Assembly (NCBI GenBank): GCA_910587765.1
Contig: CAJUNR010000041.1
Location: forward strand, 1 to 36,811
Source: an uncultured Lachnospiraceae bacterium
Lineage (GTDB): Bacteria; Bacillota; Clostridia; Lachnospirales; Lachnospiraceae
Length of the DNA: 36,811 nucleotides
Direction of reading: 5' to 3'
A model generated the notes under the pieces. That model searched no databases and was not told the DNA's origin. It worked only from the letters and a program-made list of their open reading frames with translations. A program made the position numbers and the translations under genes. This document shows, in pieces, positions 15,253 through 22,306 of this stretch (position 1 is its first letter; every line of letters begins with the position of its first letter).

Positions 15253-15984
15253 CTAAGCGGCCCGCACATCCTCCTTCTGCAGATACCGGATCCCGGCAAA
15301 CACAAACAAAAGAAAGAACAGGGCCACGCTCGCCCCAAATCCAAACATATGTTCCAGCATGTCCGTATCTTTGTTGGCGTTCATCCCCATCAGCATCAGC
15401 GAATACGGCCAGAACAGGCCGAAACCGCCGTTGCTGAGCATCAGTCCCATAACGCTTCCCAGAAGCGCCAGCGCGATCGGTACGGCAAAACTTCGGATCA
15501 CCATGGAAAGCAGAAGCTGCAGCGCGGCAGTCACCATTCCGCCGACGCTTCCCCGCAGAAGCCAGCAGAGGATCACGGCCGGCGGCATGCCGGACAGTCC
15601 CACCGCTTTGCCGCTGACGATAAATAATATCCACATCCAGAGCTGCAGAAACACGGTGCAGCCCAGTGCGAGAACAAGTTTGGAGAGAAAAATATCCGCC
15701 ACCGGAACCGGCATGGTCATCAGCCGGTTCCAGTTGCCGTTCAGGTGCTCCACCCGCCAGATATAGGCGCAGTAGAGCGCAATCAGCGGTCCGTAGAAAA
15801 AGTTGGAATAAAACAGGGAACACTGGGTCCACAGAGAATACCATTCCGACCGCAGAACCCCCAGATTCTGCATATAATTGCCGGCCCCCATAAACGCCGG
15901 GATCACCGGAATGACCAGAAAGGCCAGCCACAGACAGGAATGTCTCAGTTTCTTCCGTTCCATTCTTACACAGGTCAAAAGCAT
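15253..15984 (-). CDS. Lantibiotic-immunity-type ABC permease (MutG/SpaG-like)
   Basis: A 243-residue integral membrane protein with six predicted TM segments, among them LWLAFLVIPVIPAFMGAG, ALGCTVFLQLWMWILFIV and ALFFLLFVFAGI. The N-terminus MERKKLRHS followed by a TM segment, and the cytoplasmic NRLMTMPV loop, are typical of ABC-2-type permeases that protect against lantibiotics and bacitracin-like peptides. It is the last gene of an ATPase-permease-permease operon, 3 nt after the first permease. Function as half of the membrane pore is inferred from family and context. Confidence 0.82.
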   Translation of the reverse strand: MLLTCVRMERKKLRHSCLWLAFLVIPVIPAFMGAGNYMQNLGVLRSEWYSLWTQCSLFYSNFFYGPLIALYCAYIWRVEHLNGNWNRLMTMPVPVADIFLSKLVLALGCTVFLQLWMWILFIVSGKAVGLSGMPPAVILCWLLRGSVGGMVTAALQLLLSMVIRSFAVPIALALLGSVMGLMLSNGGFGLFWPYSLMLMGMNANKDTDMLEHMFGFGASVALFFLLFVFAGIRYLQKEDVRAA

Positions 15985-15987
15985 CGT

Positions 15988-16746
15988 TCAGATCTCCTTT
16001 CTCATAAACAGTCTTTTGCCGATTCCGTATCCCGCAGCCAGAAGCGCCAGCAGGAGACACAGGGAAGGCCAGTCAAAAGGCGCGTCGTAATAAGTGATGA
16101 TTCTTGTCTCAGGATCCCAGTCGTTGATAATAAAACACAGTTCGGAATAATAGCCCCAGAGGAGACATTTTTTCAGGATACCGTCCGGGAAAAACCAGGA
16201 AAAGAGCCCCGCAAAGGAACCGAAGATCCCCGCCGCCAGCGGAAGAATCTGATTTTCATAAAAAAACGACAGCACCGTCTGCAGCAGGAGAATCCCCGCG
16301 CTGACCGTATAGACCTGCAGCAGAAAATACAGAAGCTGCCGGGGATTCAAAGGTCTGGCAAAACCGTTCAGCGCGCTCTGCGCGAAGATCAGCGCCGTCT
16401 CCGCCGCCACAAACAGCGTCAGATAGCAGACCCCCGTCAAAAGTTTCAGATCGAAGAGCCGGCTTTTCTTCTCCATCGTACACAGAAGCTTCAGAGTGTC
16501 CCCTTTGATCTCCGCGTCCCACAGGCGGCTTGCCAGCATGGCGATCATTGTCGGCATCAGAATCGTATTCATCAGCGGGATCTGCAGAAACATCATCCGG
16601 TATCCGTCGTCAAGCTGCTCCTTTGGGATTCCGTGAAGCGCCCACGAAATCCACAGCGCCTCCGTGCTCAGAAAAACAAGAACAATGAGCCCGATCTTTC
16701 GGTAACGTATCTTCATCCACTCGGTCTTCCATTCTCTCAGCATCAA
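15988..16746 (-). CDS. Lantibiotic-immunity-type ABC permease (MutE/SpaE-like)
   Basis: A 252-residue membrane protein with about six TM segments: the first in IGLIVLVFLSTEALWISWAL and the last in LCLLLALLAAGYGIG. The soluble loop RLWDAEIKGDTLKLLCTMEK after TM2 is the usual coupling region for the ATPase. It overlaps the ATPase stop by 4 nt (ATGA), so the two are translationally coupled. With the downstream permease it would form a heterodimeric channel that removes antimicrobial peptides from the membrane. Family placement is firm; the substrate is not. Confidence 0.82.
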   Translation of the reverse strand: MMLREWKTEWMKIRYRKIGLIVLVFLSTEALWISWALHGIPKEQLDDGYRMMFLQIPLMNTILMPTMIAMLASRLWDAEIKGDTLKLLCTMEKKSRLFDLKLLTGVCYLTLFVAAETALIFAQSALNGFARPLNPRQLLYFLLQVYTVSAGILLLQTVLSFFYENQILPLAAGIFGSFAGLFSWFFPDGILKKCLLWGYYSELCFIINDWDPETRIITYYDAPFDWPSLCLLLALLAAGYGIGKRLFMRKEI

Positions 16747-17654
16747 AGACTCACCTGCTTTCCGGTCAGTTTGAGGAAGATTTCCTCCAGACTCTTCTGC
16801 CGCTCGGCCACTCTCGTGATCCCGACGCCGCGGCCGCAGAGAAGGGTTACCAGCCGCGCGGTCTCCTCCTCCCCGCAGTCGGCAAACACCAGATCCGCTC
16901 CGTCCCGCTCATACGCCTCTCCCCGTTCCTCCAGGATCTTTACGGCCGCCTCCGGATTCAGCACCCGCATGTGAACGCTGCTCTTTGCCCTCTCATGAAG
17001 CTTTGTCAGACTCCCCTGATAGATCAGCTCCCCTTTGTCTATAATCCCCACGTCCTCCGCCATCTGGTCGATCTCGCTCAAAAGATGACTCGATACCATC
17101 ACCGTCATGCCGTAATGCTTGGGCAGATCCGAGATCAGATCCCGCATTTCCTGAATCCCCGCCGGATCCAGGCCGTTCGTCGGTTCGTCCAGCAGCAGAA
17201 GCTTCGGCCGCCCCAGAAGCGCCGCCGCCAGGCCGAGACGCTGCTTCATGCCAAGGGAATATTCCCGCACTTTTTTCTTCTGCTGTCCTTCCAGGCGGAC
17301 GACGCCGAGCACCTCGTCGATCTCTTTTGCCGGAACCTGCTTTAACGTCTGTACAATCTCCAGATTTTCTCTTCCGCTCAGATGGCTGTAGCAGGATGGC
17401 GCTTCAATCAGAGAGCCTGTATGTTTCAGAATCTCCGTTCGGTTCTCCCGCAGTTCCTTTCCGAAAACCCGCATCCCGCCCCGCGTCGGCTTTACCAGAC
17501 CGAGGAGCATCTTCATCGTCGTAGACTTTCCTGCTCCGTTCGGCCCCAGAAATCCGTAGACACAGCCGGACCGGATTTTCAGATTCAGATTTTTCACGGA
17601 ATCTTTGTCTTTGTACCGCTTGCCAAGATCAGTGGTTTCAATTACATACTTCAT
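16743..17654 (-). CDS. ABC transporter ATPase, lantibiotic/bacitracin protection type
   Basis: A 303-residue nucleotide-binding subunit. It has Walker A GPNGAGKS (37-44), Q-loop region HTGSLIEAPSCY, signature YSLGMKQRL, Walker B LLLLDEPTNGLDP and the H-loop SSHLLSE. The C-terminal 80-residue extension is typical of BcrA/MutF/NukF proteins. It heads an operon with two permeases and is divergent from a two-component system, an arrangement like the CprABC-CprKR system of Clostridioides difficile. The predicted role is energising export of, or protection from, cationic antimicrobial peptides. AAGGAG lies 12 nt before the ATG. Confidence 0.93.
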   Translation of the reverse strand: MKYVIETTDLGKRYKDKDSVKNLNLKIRSGCVYGFLGPNGAGKSTTMKMLLGLVKPTRGGMRVFGKELRENRTEILKHTGSLIEAPSCYSHLSGRENLEIVQTLKQVPAKEIDEVLGVVRLEGQQKKKVREYSLGMKQRLGLAAALLGRPKLLLLDEPTNGLDPAGIQEMRDLISDLPKHYGMTVMVSSHLLSEIDQMAEDVGIIDKGELIYQGSLTKLHERAKSSVHMRVLNPEAAVKILEERGEAYERDGADLVFADCGEEETARLVTLLCGRGVGITRVAERQKSLEEIFLKLTGKQVSL

Positions 17655-17745
17655 CGTTTCTCAACACTCCTTTATGAAATATCGGGCTGCTTTTCACACG
17701 CCGGCCAGGGGCAGCCCCAAGCGGGCGCATCCTCCCGGAAGACCC

Positions 17746-17782
17746 GCACCGGGTGCTCGGACCGCGCGGTGCAAAAAGTAAC
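17746..17782. repeat. Palindromic repeat, copy 3 (short form)
   Basis: The palindrome GCACCGGGTGC (17746-17756) and the tail GTGCAAAAAGTAAC (17769-17782) resemble the right end of copy 1: CCGCATCGGGCG, then GTGCAAAAAGTAAC at 12600-12613. TCCTCCCGGAAGACCC just before it resembles TCTTCCTGGAAGACCC of copy 1. It lies in the predicted leader of the ABC operon. Confidence 0.55.
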
Positions 17783-17801
17783 AATATGTGCCTTCCCCTG
17801 T

Positions 17802-17830
17802 ATCATAAACGCCGACGCTTACCGGAAAAT
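17802..17830 (-). promoter_or_regulatory. Candidate ABC operon promoter
   Basis: On the minus strand TATGAT (17802-17807) is 17 bp from ATTTTC (17825-17830), a poor -35. A weak -35 would fit an activator-dependent promoter. The leader to the ATPase gene is about 140 nt and contains repeat copy 3. Confidence 0.4.
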
Positions 17831-17838
17831 AAAGCCCT

Positions 17839-17860
17839 CCTTACATTTACCTTAATTTTC
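17839..17860. promoter_or_regulatory. 11-bp direct repeat, candidate response-regulator site
   Basis: CCTTACATTTA (17839-17849) and CCTTAATTTTC (17850-17860) are adjacent and share 8 of 11 bases. An 11-bp period is characteristic of OmpR/PhoB-type dimers. The site is 9 bp upstream of the ABC operon -35 and about 10 bp upstream of the response-regulator -35. Confidence 0.45.
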
Positions 17861-17870
17861 CCGTGATCGG

Positions 17871-17899
17871 ATGAAATCTTCTTGAAAACACATTATAAT
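17871..17899 (+). promoter_or_regulatory. Promoter of the two-component genes
   Basis: ATGAAA (17871-17876) and TATAAT (17894-17899) are separated by 17 bp. The -35 region lies inside ATCGG-N3-AAATCTTC, a sequence that recurs ahead of the VanZ-like gene. Confidence 0.55.
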
Positions 17900-17939
17900 A
17901 TAAGAAAATACAGGAATACTTTTCGAGCGGGAGAATGCC

Positions 17940-18665
17940 ATGAACCATATCCATGAAGCCAGGATTCTGCTGGTGGACGACCACCCGGATATTCTGGAAA
18001 TGCTGAAAAACATACTGAACCGGCGGGGATTTCTCCGCATCCGGACCGCCCCCGACTGCGAAACGGCAGAGGAACAGTTCCACCTCTTTGAACCGGAGCT
18101 TGTGATTCTGGACGTCATGCTGCCGGACGGGGACGGATTTTCCCTTATGCGCAGGCTCCGCCTGCTCTCGGACGTGCCGGTCCTCTTCCTGTCGGCCAGA
18201 GACGAGGACAACGACCGTCTTCTGGGACTGGGGCTGGGAGCGGACGACTATATCGCCAAGCCTTTTCTTCCGGAAGAACTGGTGCTGCGTCTGACCGCCG
18301 TCCTCAACCGAACCTATTTTTCCAGACTCCGCCGGGAGCCGGAGAACCAGGAGCTGGTCCTCGGAGAACGCACGGTCCTTCTGGAGAGCGGCACCGTCCT
18401 TCAGGGTGAAAAAGAGACAGCCCTGACCGCCAAGGAACTGGCGCTTCTTAAAAAACTGTATGAAAACCGCGGCAGCATCGTCACCTTCGACGCCCTGTCC
18501 GACGCGGTCTGGGGAGAGAATTATTACGGATATGAAAATACACTGATGGTCCACATCCGAAGACTGCGCGAGAAGATCGAGGAGCAGCCTTCCCGCCCCG
18601 TATGGCTCCTGACCGTCCGCGGCCTCGGCTACAAACTGGCGAAGGGGGCGTCGAAACAACCATGA
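17940..18665 (+). CDS. OmpR-family response regulator
   Basis: A 241-residue transcription factor. The receiver domain (about 7-120) has acidic Asp 13 and Asp 14, phosphoacceptor Asp 58 (LDVMLPDGDG), Ser 85 and Lys 107 (KPF). The C-terminal winged helix (about 140-235) shows LTAKELALLKKLYEN, TFDALSDAVWG and VHIRRLREKIE with RGLGYKL. It is divergent from the lantibiotic-type ABC operon and overlaps the kinase gene as ATGA. It probably activates that operon after phosphorylation, as in LanRK and CprRK systems; that role is inferred from context. Confidence 0.94.
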   Translation: MNHIHEARILLVDDHPDILEMLKNILNRRGFLRIRTAPDCETAEEQFHLFEPELVILDVMLPDGDGFSLMRRLRLLSDVPVLFLSARDEDNDRLLGLGLGADDYIAKPFLPEELVLRLTAVLNRTYFSRLRREPENQELVLGERTVLLESGTVLQGEKETALTAKELALLKKLYENRGSIVTFDALSDAVWGENYYGYENTLMVHIRRLREKIEEQPSRPVWLLTVRGLGYKLAKGASKQP

Positions 18666-20011
18666 AAACGCTGTTCAAAATCAGTTCCAGATACCTGCTC
18701 GCAGCCGCGCTCATGCTCCTTCTGACGCTGGTCCTGAATGTTTTCATGTATCTTGTCTTCGGATTTCAGATCGTCCGCTCCACGCAGCACACCACCGCCC
18801 ATATCCGGCTCGCGGCGGATGAACTCGGCATGACCGACGGACAGATCACACTTTCCGACAGCGGTTACGACTATCTGGAACAGCACTTTGCGTGGGCCAT
18901 GCTGCTGAACGATCAGGGACAGGTAATCTGGAGCTGGGAACTCCCCCCACAACTGGACCACCCCTATACTTCCCGCGAAATTGCCGTCTTCAGCAAATGG
19001 TATCTGGACGACTATCCGGTCACCGAGCAGATCACGGACTACGGACTCTTCATCACCGCCAAAGAACGCCATACGGTCTGGAAACAGAACTTCAGCGACT
19101 CGGTCGGCACAATCGAGTTTATCATCCGCATGATTCCGGTCACGCTGGGCGCCAACTTTTTCCTCGTCTTCCTGATGGTATTTTTTCTGGCCTTCCGCTT
19201 CCATCATTCTCTGCGGGTACTGGAAAACGGCATCCAGAACCTGTCCGAACAGAAACCCATCCGGCTCCCGGAAAAGGGAACCACGGAGATTCTGGCCAGA
19301 CAACTGAACCGGACCTCGGACATGCTGACCCTCCAGCGCGAGCATCTGCAGCGGAGGGACGACGCCCGCGCTTCCTGGATCCGCGGCGTCTCCCACGACA
19401 TCCGCACGCCCCTCTCCCTGATTATGGGATACGCCGCCGACATGAAGGAAGATCCCGCCCTCAGCGAAAGCCAGAGAATGCTGGCGGAGCGGATCAAAGC
19501 GCAGAGCCTGCAGATCCGCCGGCTCATCGAAGATCTGAACCTGACTTCCAGACTGGAGTACGACATGCAGCCTCTGAGACTTACGATACTCAAGCCGTCC
19601 GAACTTCTGAGGACCGTCGTCAGCGGCTTCTATAATCAGGGGCTGACCGAGCAGCACGCCATCGACCTGTATATTGACCGGAACGTGGAGCAGCTCACCC
19701 TCAACGCCGACCGTTCCCTGCTGGCAAGAGCGTTTACCAACCTGATCGGAAACAGCATCCGCCACAACCCCGGAGGCTGTACCGTCATGGTGACCGCCTA
19801 CCCGGACGACGGCGGAATCTGCTTCCAGATCTCCGACAACGGCAGCGGAATCCCGGACAGAATCCTCCGTTTCCTGACGGATCCTGAGCCGGACGCGGAA
19901 AAAGCCCCGCACATCCTGGGGCTTCAAATCGCCCGGCAGATTTTCCGGGCGCACGGATGGGAAATGGTGTTCACGGACGCGAATACGATCCATATTCTTG
20001 CGAAACTGTGA
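18662..20011 (+). CDS. Sensor histidine kinase
   Basis: A 449-residue membrane kinase. TM1 is about 11-36 and TM2 about 161-180, with an extracellular sensor of about 125 residues between them. The HisKA dimerisation helix carries His 245 (GVSHDIRTPLS). The ATPase has an N-box LARAFTNLIGNSIRHN, G1 SDNGSGIP and a shortened G2 near HILGLQIARQ. The large sensor domain distinguishes it from the intramembrane-sensing kinases of Bce systems and fits nisin/Cpr-type kinases. The start at 18662 overlaps the regulator stop (ATGA), so the two are coupled. Confidence 0.93.
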   Translation: MKTLFKISSRYLLAAALMLLLTLVLNVFMYLVFGFQIVRSTQHTTAHIRLAADELGMTDGQITLSDSGYDYLEQHFAWAMLLNDQGQVIWSWELPPQLDHPYTSREIAVFSKWYLDDYPVTEQITDYGLFITAKERHTVWKQNFSDSVGTIEFIIRMIPVTLGANFFLVFLMVFFLAFRFHHSLRVLENGIQNLSEQKPIRLPEKGTTEILARQLNRTSDMLTLQREHLQRRDDARASWIRGVSHDIRTPLSLIMGYAADMKEDPALSESQRMLAERIKAQSLQIRRLIEDLNLTSRLEYDMQPLRLTILKPSELLRTVVSGFYNQGLTEQHAIDLYIDRNVEQLTLNADRSLLARAFTNLIGNSIRHNPGGCTVMVTAYPDDGGICFQISDNGSGIPDRILRFLTDPEPDAEKAPHILGLQIARQIFRAHGWEMVFTDANTIHILAKL

Positions 20012-20055
20012 AGACAGCGCCCGCGTCGCGGAACGGGGCAAAAATTCCGAACGGG

Positions 20056-20099
20056 AAATCTTCAGAAATTTTTCAAACATTTATCGGTAAAATCTTCAG
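20056..20099 (+). promoter_or_regulatory. Paired AAATCTTCAG boxes ahead of the VanZ-like gene
   Basis: AAATCTTCAG occurs exactly at 20056-20065 and 20090-20099, 34 bp apart. The second is preceded by ATCGG, as is the related AAATCTTC at 17874-17881 in the response-regulator promoter. This suggests a shared regulator. The 20012-20189 gap holds no gene. Confidence 0.4.
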
Positions 20100-20131
20100 T
20101 TTCGTCTGATACAGTAAGAACATATCCCGTG

Positions 20132-20162
20132 TTCACGGGCAGGCAGGGTTCCCGCCCGTGAA
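20132..20162 (+). promoter_or_regulatory. Leader hairpin of the VanZ-like gene
   Basis: TTCACGGGC (20132-20140) and GCCCGTGAA (20154-20162) form a perfect 9-bp stem with a 13-nt loop. It ends 28 nt before the start codon, and no T-run follows. It may be a weak attenuator or a 5' stabiliser. Confidence 0.45.
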
Positions 20163-20189
20163 GGAACGACCGAGAAAAGGAGAAATAAG

Positions 20190-20816
20190 ATGTACTTGTC
20201 AAGATTTTTGGGAATCGGCATGGACTGCCTGTCCAGCATGCTGCTTCTGACACCCGCGGTTCTTTTGATTCTGAAGCTGTCCGGCAGACGGCTTTTATGC
20301 CTTCACACCCTGTTCCTGCTTCTCTATCTCTGCACGCTGACCGGAATTTATTCCGTAACCGGGATTCCGGACGTCAAATATTTCCGGTTTGATTTTTCAC
20401 TGAATCTGATCCCCATGGTGGATATTCTGAACAGTCCCATGCAGTATCTGCTCAATATTCTGTTGTTCCTTCCGGTCGGCTTTCTGCTCCCGCTGCTCTT
20501 TGACGAATACACGGACTGGAAACAGGTGCTGAAATTCTGCTGTTTTCTGACCATATTCATCGAAGTGGCGCAGGTGTTCACCTTCCGCACAACGGACATC
20601 GACGACCTGATCACGAACCTGCTCGGCGCGGGAATCGGCTGTCTGCTGGTCCGTCTGTCCGCGGAGAGAATGAAGCTGCGCATTCCTTTTAATATCGAGA
20701 ATGACTATGAAGAACAGCACGGCCAGTGGAGCTATCTGATCCTGCTGTTCCTGCAGCAGTTTTTCATACAGCCCTACTGGTCCGCATTTTTCTGGGATAC
20801 ACTGTTTCCGTTTTAA
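20190..20816 (+). CDS. VanZ-like family membrane protein
   Basis: A 208-residue polytopic membrane protein. The VanZ-like core is visible: NLIPMVDILNSPMQYLLNIL, FLPVGFLLPLLF, IEVAQVFTFRTTDIDDLITN and LLGAGIGCLLV. VanZ raises teicoplanin resistance by an unknown mechanism; family members occur widely in Firmicutes. The C-terminus adds a further TM-like segment (YLILLFLQQFFIQPYWSAFF). AAGGAG lies 8 nt before the ATG. Its position directly after a two-component system for envelope stress, with shared upstream boxes, suggests it is part of the same response. Confidence 0.88.
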   Translation: MYLSRFLGIGMDCLSSMLLLTPAVLLILKLSGRRLLCLHTLFLLLYLCTLTGIYSVTGIPDVKYFRFDFSLNLIPMVDILNSPMQYLLNILLFLPVGFLLPLLFDEYTDWKQVLKFCCFLTIFIEVAQVFTFRTTDIDDLITNLLGAGIGCLLVRLSAERMKLRIPFNIENDYEEQHGQWSYLILLFLQQFFIQPYWSAFFWDTLFPF

Positions 20817-20818
20817 GC

Positions 20819-20842
20819 CGGCGGGCGGGGCGCGTCCCGCCG
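20819..20842. terminator. GC hairpin between convergent genes
   Basis: CGGCGGG and CCCGCCG form a 7-bp stem between the VanZ-like stop and the YidC-like stop. There is no T-tract, so any termination would be weak or Rho-dependent. Confidence 0.4.
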
Positions 20843-20843
20843 C

Positions 20844-21392
20844 TCAGTCCGCACAGAGGCGGTACACCTGCACCGTGTTCAGCACCGCCTGCTGCAGGGC
20901 CGTAAACAGTCCGGAAGTCAGGTAGTAGAGGCTCACCGCCGCCGGAAGCGGCAGACAGATCAGAAACGTCGTCAGTACGGACGGCAAAAGCATCCCTTTC
21001 GGCGTTTTGGGCAGCTCCAGCCGCTTAAAAAACGCCAGATACGGATAGGTCTGCGGAATAAGCTGCACCGCCGCCGACAGCGCGGGCAGGATTCCGTACG
21101 GATCCCTGACCAGAAGGGACGCAATCCACGGACAGAGTCTGCTCCCTGCGGAGACGCCCGCTCCCGCCAGCACCGTGTGGTAGAGCCCGGTCAGCACCGG
21201 CAGCGTCAGCAGCAGGAGAAGACAGCTTCCCGCCGCCTGCCGGGCATCCGTCTCTTTCGTCCGGCGCAGATACAGCGGAAGCAGGCAGATCTTCACCAGC
21301 ACCGTCAGACAGACAATGGCCGCTCCGTAGTCGCCTGTATACCGATAAATCCATTGCAGAAGTTTTCCGAACAGCAGGACGATCGGATTCAT
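20844..21392 (-). CDS. Short YidC/Oxa1-like membrane protein
   Basis: A 182-residue membrane protein with the YidC/Oxa1 core. The N-terminal segment is LLFGKLLQWIYRYTGDYGAA, then the first core TM with VKICLLPLYLRRTKET, then further TM segments around residues 55-75, 100-115 and 130-170 (TTFLICLPLPAAVSLYYLTS). The family's essential groove arginine appears replaced by Lys 34. It lacks a signal peptide with lipobox and is shorter than housekeeping SpoIIIJ/YidC (about 250 aa). It is translationally coupled to the upstream MerR gene (ATGA). A specialised insertase or relic function is possible. Confidence 0.78.
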   Translation of the reverse strand: MNPIVLLFGKLLQWIYRYTGDYGAAIVCLTVLVKICLLPLYLRRTKETDARQAAGSCLLLLLTLPVLTGLYHTVLAGAGVSAGSRLCPWIASLLVRDPYGILPALSAAVQLIPQTYPYLAFFKRLELPKTPKGMLLPSVLTTFLICLPLPAAVSLYYLTSGLFTALQQAVLNTVQVYRLCAD

Positions 21393-22066
21393 TTTATTCC
21401 CTCCTTTTCTTCTCTTCTGCGTCTTCTGTGAAAACGCAGGAAATCAAGACCGAATCCCAGAAAGTAAAGCAGCCAGAATCCGATCACGGCTTTTCCCAGA
21501 ACTCCTCCGCCTGAGCGCACGGATGAGACGGCGGTCAGGACAAGGGAGAGCAGGACCAGCGCCGCCAGTATCCGCGCGCTGTTTCTTTGGAAGAAGAACT
21601 TTCCCACGTACGGATCTCCCCGGAAAGACGCAATCCCGGAAAATTCCGCCAGATCCTCCATCCATTCTTCCGCGGCCGCAAAGCGCTTCCCTTTGGTCTC
21701 CTCCTGACGGACCCAGACAAGCCAGCCGTCCACATCCAGAGCGGAAAGCGCCCCCTCCGTCTCCAGACGCCGGCAAAGTTCCAGCGAACCCTGCAGTATC
21801 CCGATCTGCTCCGCAAGCTCTTCCTCCTGACGTCTGAGCAGCCCCTCGTATTCCGCCTGTCCCTGATACATCAGATAAATGCTCTCCAGGGAGAGGCCCA
21901 GCTTCCGAAGCAGCCGGATCTCCTTTAGCCTCCTGATATCCTCCTCCTCATAGTCCCGGTACCGGCTCTCCTGATCTCGTCTCGGACACAGCAGTTCCTT
22001 TCTTTCATAAAAACGGATATTGCTGACAGAAAGCCCCGTCTCCTTCGCAACCTCCCCGATCTTCAT
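21389..22066 (-). CDS. MerR-family regulator with C-terminal membrane segments
   Basis: A 225-residue protein. Residues 1-70 are a canonical MerR DNA-binding domain (MKIGEVAKETGLSVSNIRFY, then RYRDYEEEDIRRLKEI). A coiled coil follows (about 70-105), then a linker containing DGWLVWV. Two hydrophobic segments lie near the C-terminus (about 165-183 and 192-210), ending in a very basic tail (RFHRRRRR). It is therefore predicted to be tethered to the membrane, unusual for MerR proteins. I chose the ATG at 22066 with AAGGAG upstream. It is followed by the coupled YidC-like gene and preceded by a MerR-type promoter, so it probably controls its own operon. Confidence 0.85.
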   Translation of the reverse strand: MKIGEVAKETGLSVSNIRFYERKELLCPRRDQESRYRDYEEEDIRRLKEIRLLRKLGLSLESIYLMYQGQAEYEGLLRRQEEELAEQIGILQGSLELCRRLETEGALSALDVDGWLVWVRQEETKGKRFAAAEEWMEDLAEFSGIASFRGDPYVGKFFFQRNSARILAALVLLSLVLTAVSSVRSGGGVLGKAVIGFWLLYFLGFGLDFLRFHRRRRREEKEGIK

Positions 22067-22111
22067 ATCGTCTCTTCTCCTTTCCGGCGTTTTTGCCCCT
22101 CTGATGCCTCT

Positions 22112-22142
22112 ATCTTGAACCATAAACCAGGGTGAGAGTCAA
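22112..22142 (-). promoter_or_regulatory. MerR-type promoter with 19-bp spacer
   Basis: On the minus strand TTGACT (22137-22142) and CAAGAT (22112-22117) are separated by 19 bp. The ends form TCTTGA/TCAAGA inverted repeats. A 19-20 bp spacer that needs DNA distortion by the regulator is the hallmark of MerR-controlled promoters. It points to autoregulation of the MerR-YidC-like operon. Confidence 0.65.
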
Positions 22143-22169
22143 GAAAAAAATGAAATTTTTTGTTTTTTT

Positions 22170-22220
22170 AACTCATTTTTTTTGAGTTATAACTACATCA
22201 TTGCCCAAAATTTTAGTTAT
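22170..22220. repeat. Short AT-rich inverted repeats ahead of the XRE-Uma2 pair
   Basis: AACTCA (22170-22175) and TGAGTT (22183-22188) are inverted, as are ATAACT (22189-22194) and AGTTAT (22215-22220). TTTTTGAGTT recurs near 22240-22249. These are possible operator sites for the XRE protein. Base composition here is far more AT-rich than the surroundings. Confidence 0.35.
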
Positions 22221-22254
22221 CAATATATTTCTCTAAATTTTTGAGTTTTTTATA

Positions 22255-22283
22255 TTGATTTTCTAAATATCGTATGATAGAAT
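22255..22283 (+). promoter_or_regulatory. Promoter of the XRE-Uma2 pair
   Basis: TTGATT (22255-22260) and TAGAAT (22278-22283) are separated by 17 bp. TTGATT and the AATCAA overlapping the -10 form an inverted repeat that could allow self-repression. Confidence 0.65.
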
Positions 22284-22306
22284 CAATTTAAAGGAGGGAA
22301 TGCAAC

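Noticed and set aside
18629..20080. 483-residue minus-strand open frame opposite the histidine kinase
   Set aside because: The plus-strand kinase has all its catalytic motifs; the antisense frame has none.
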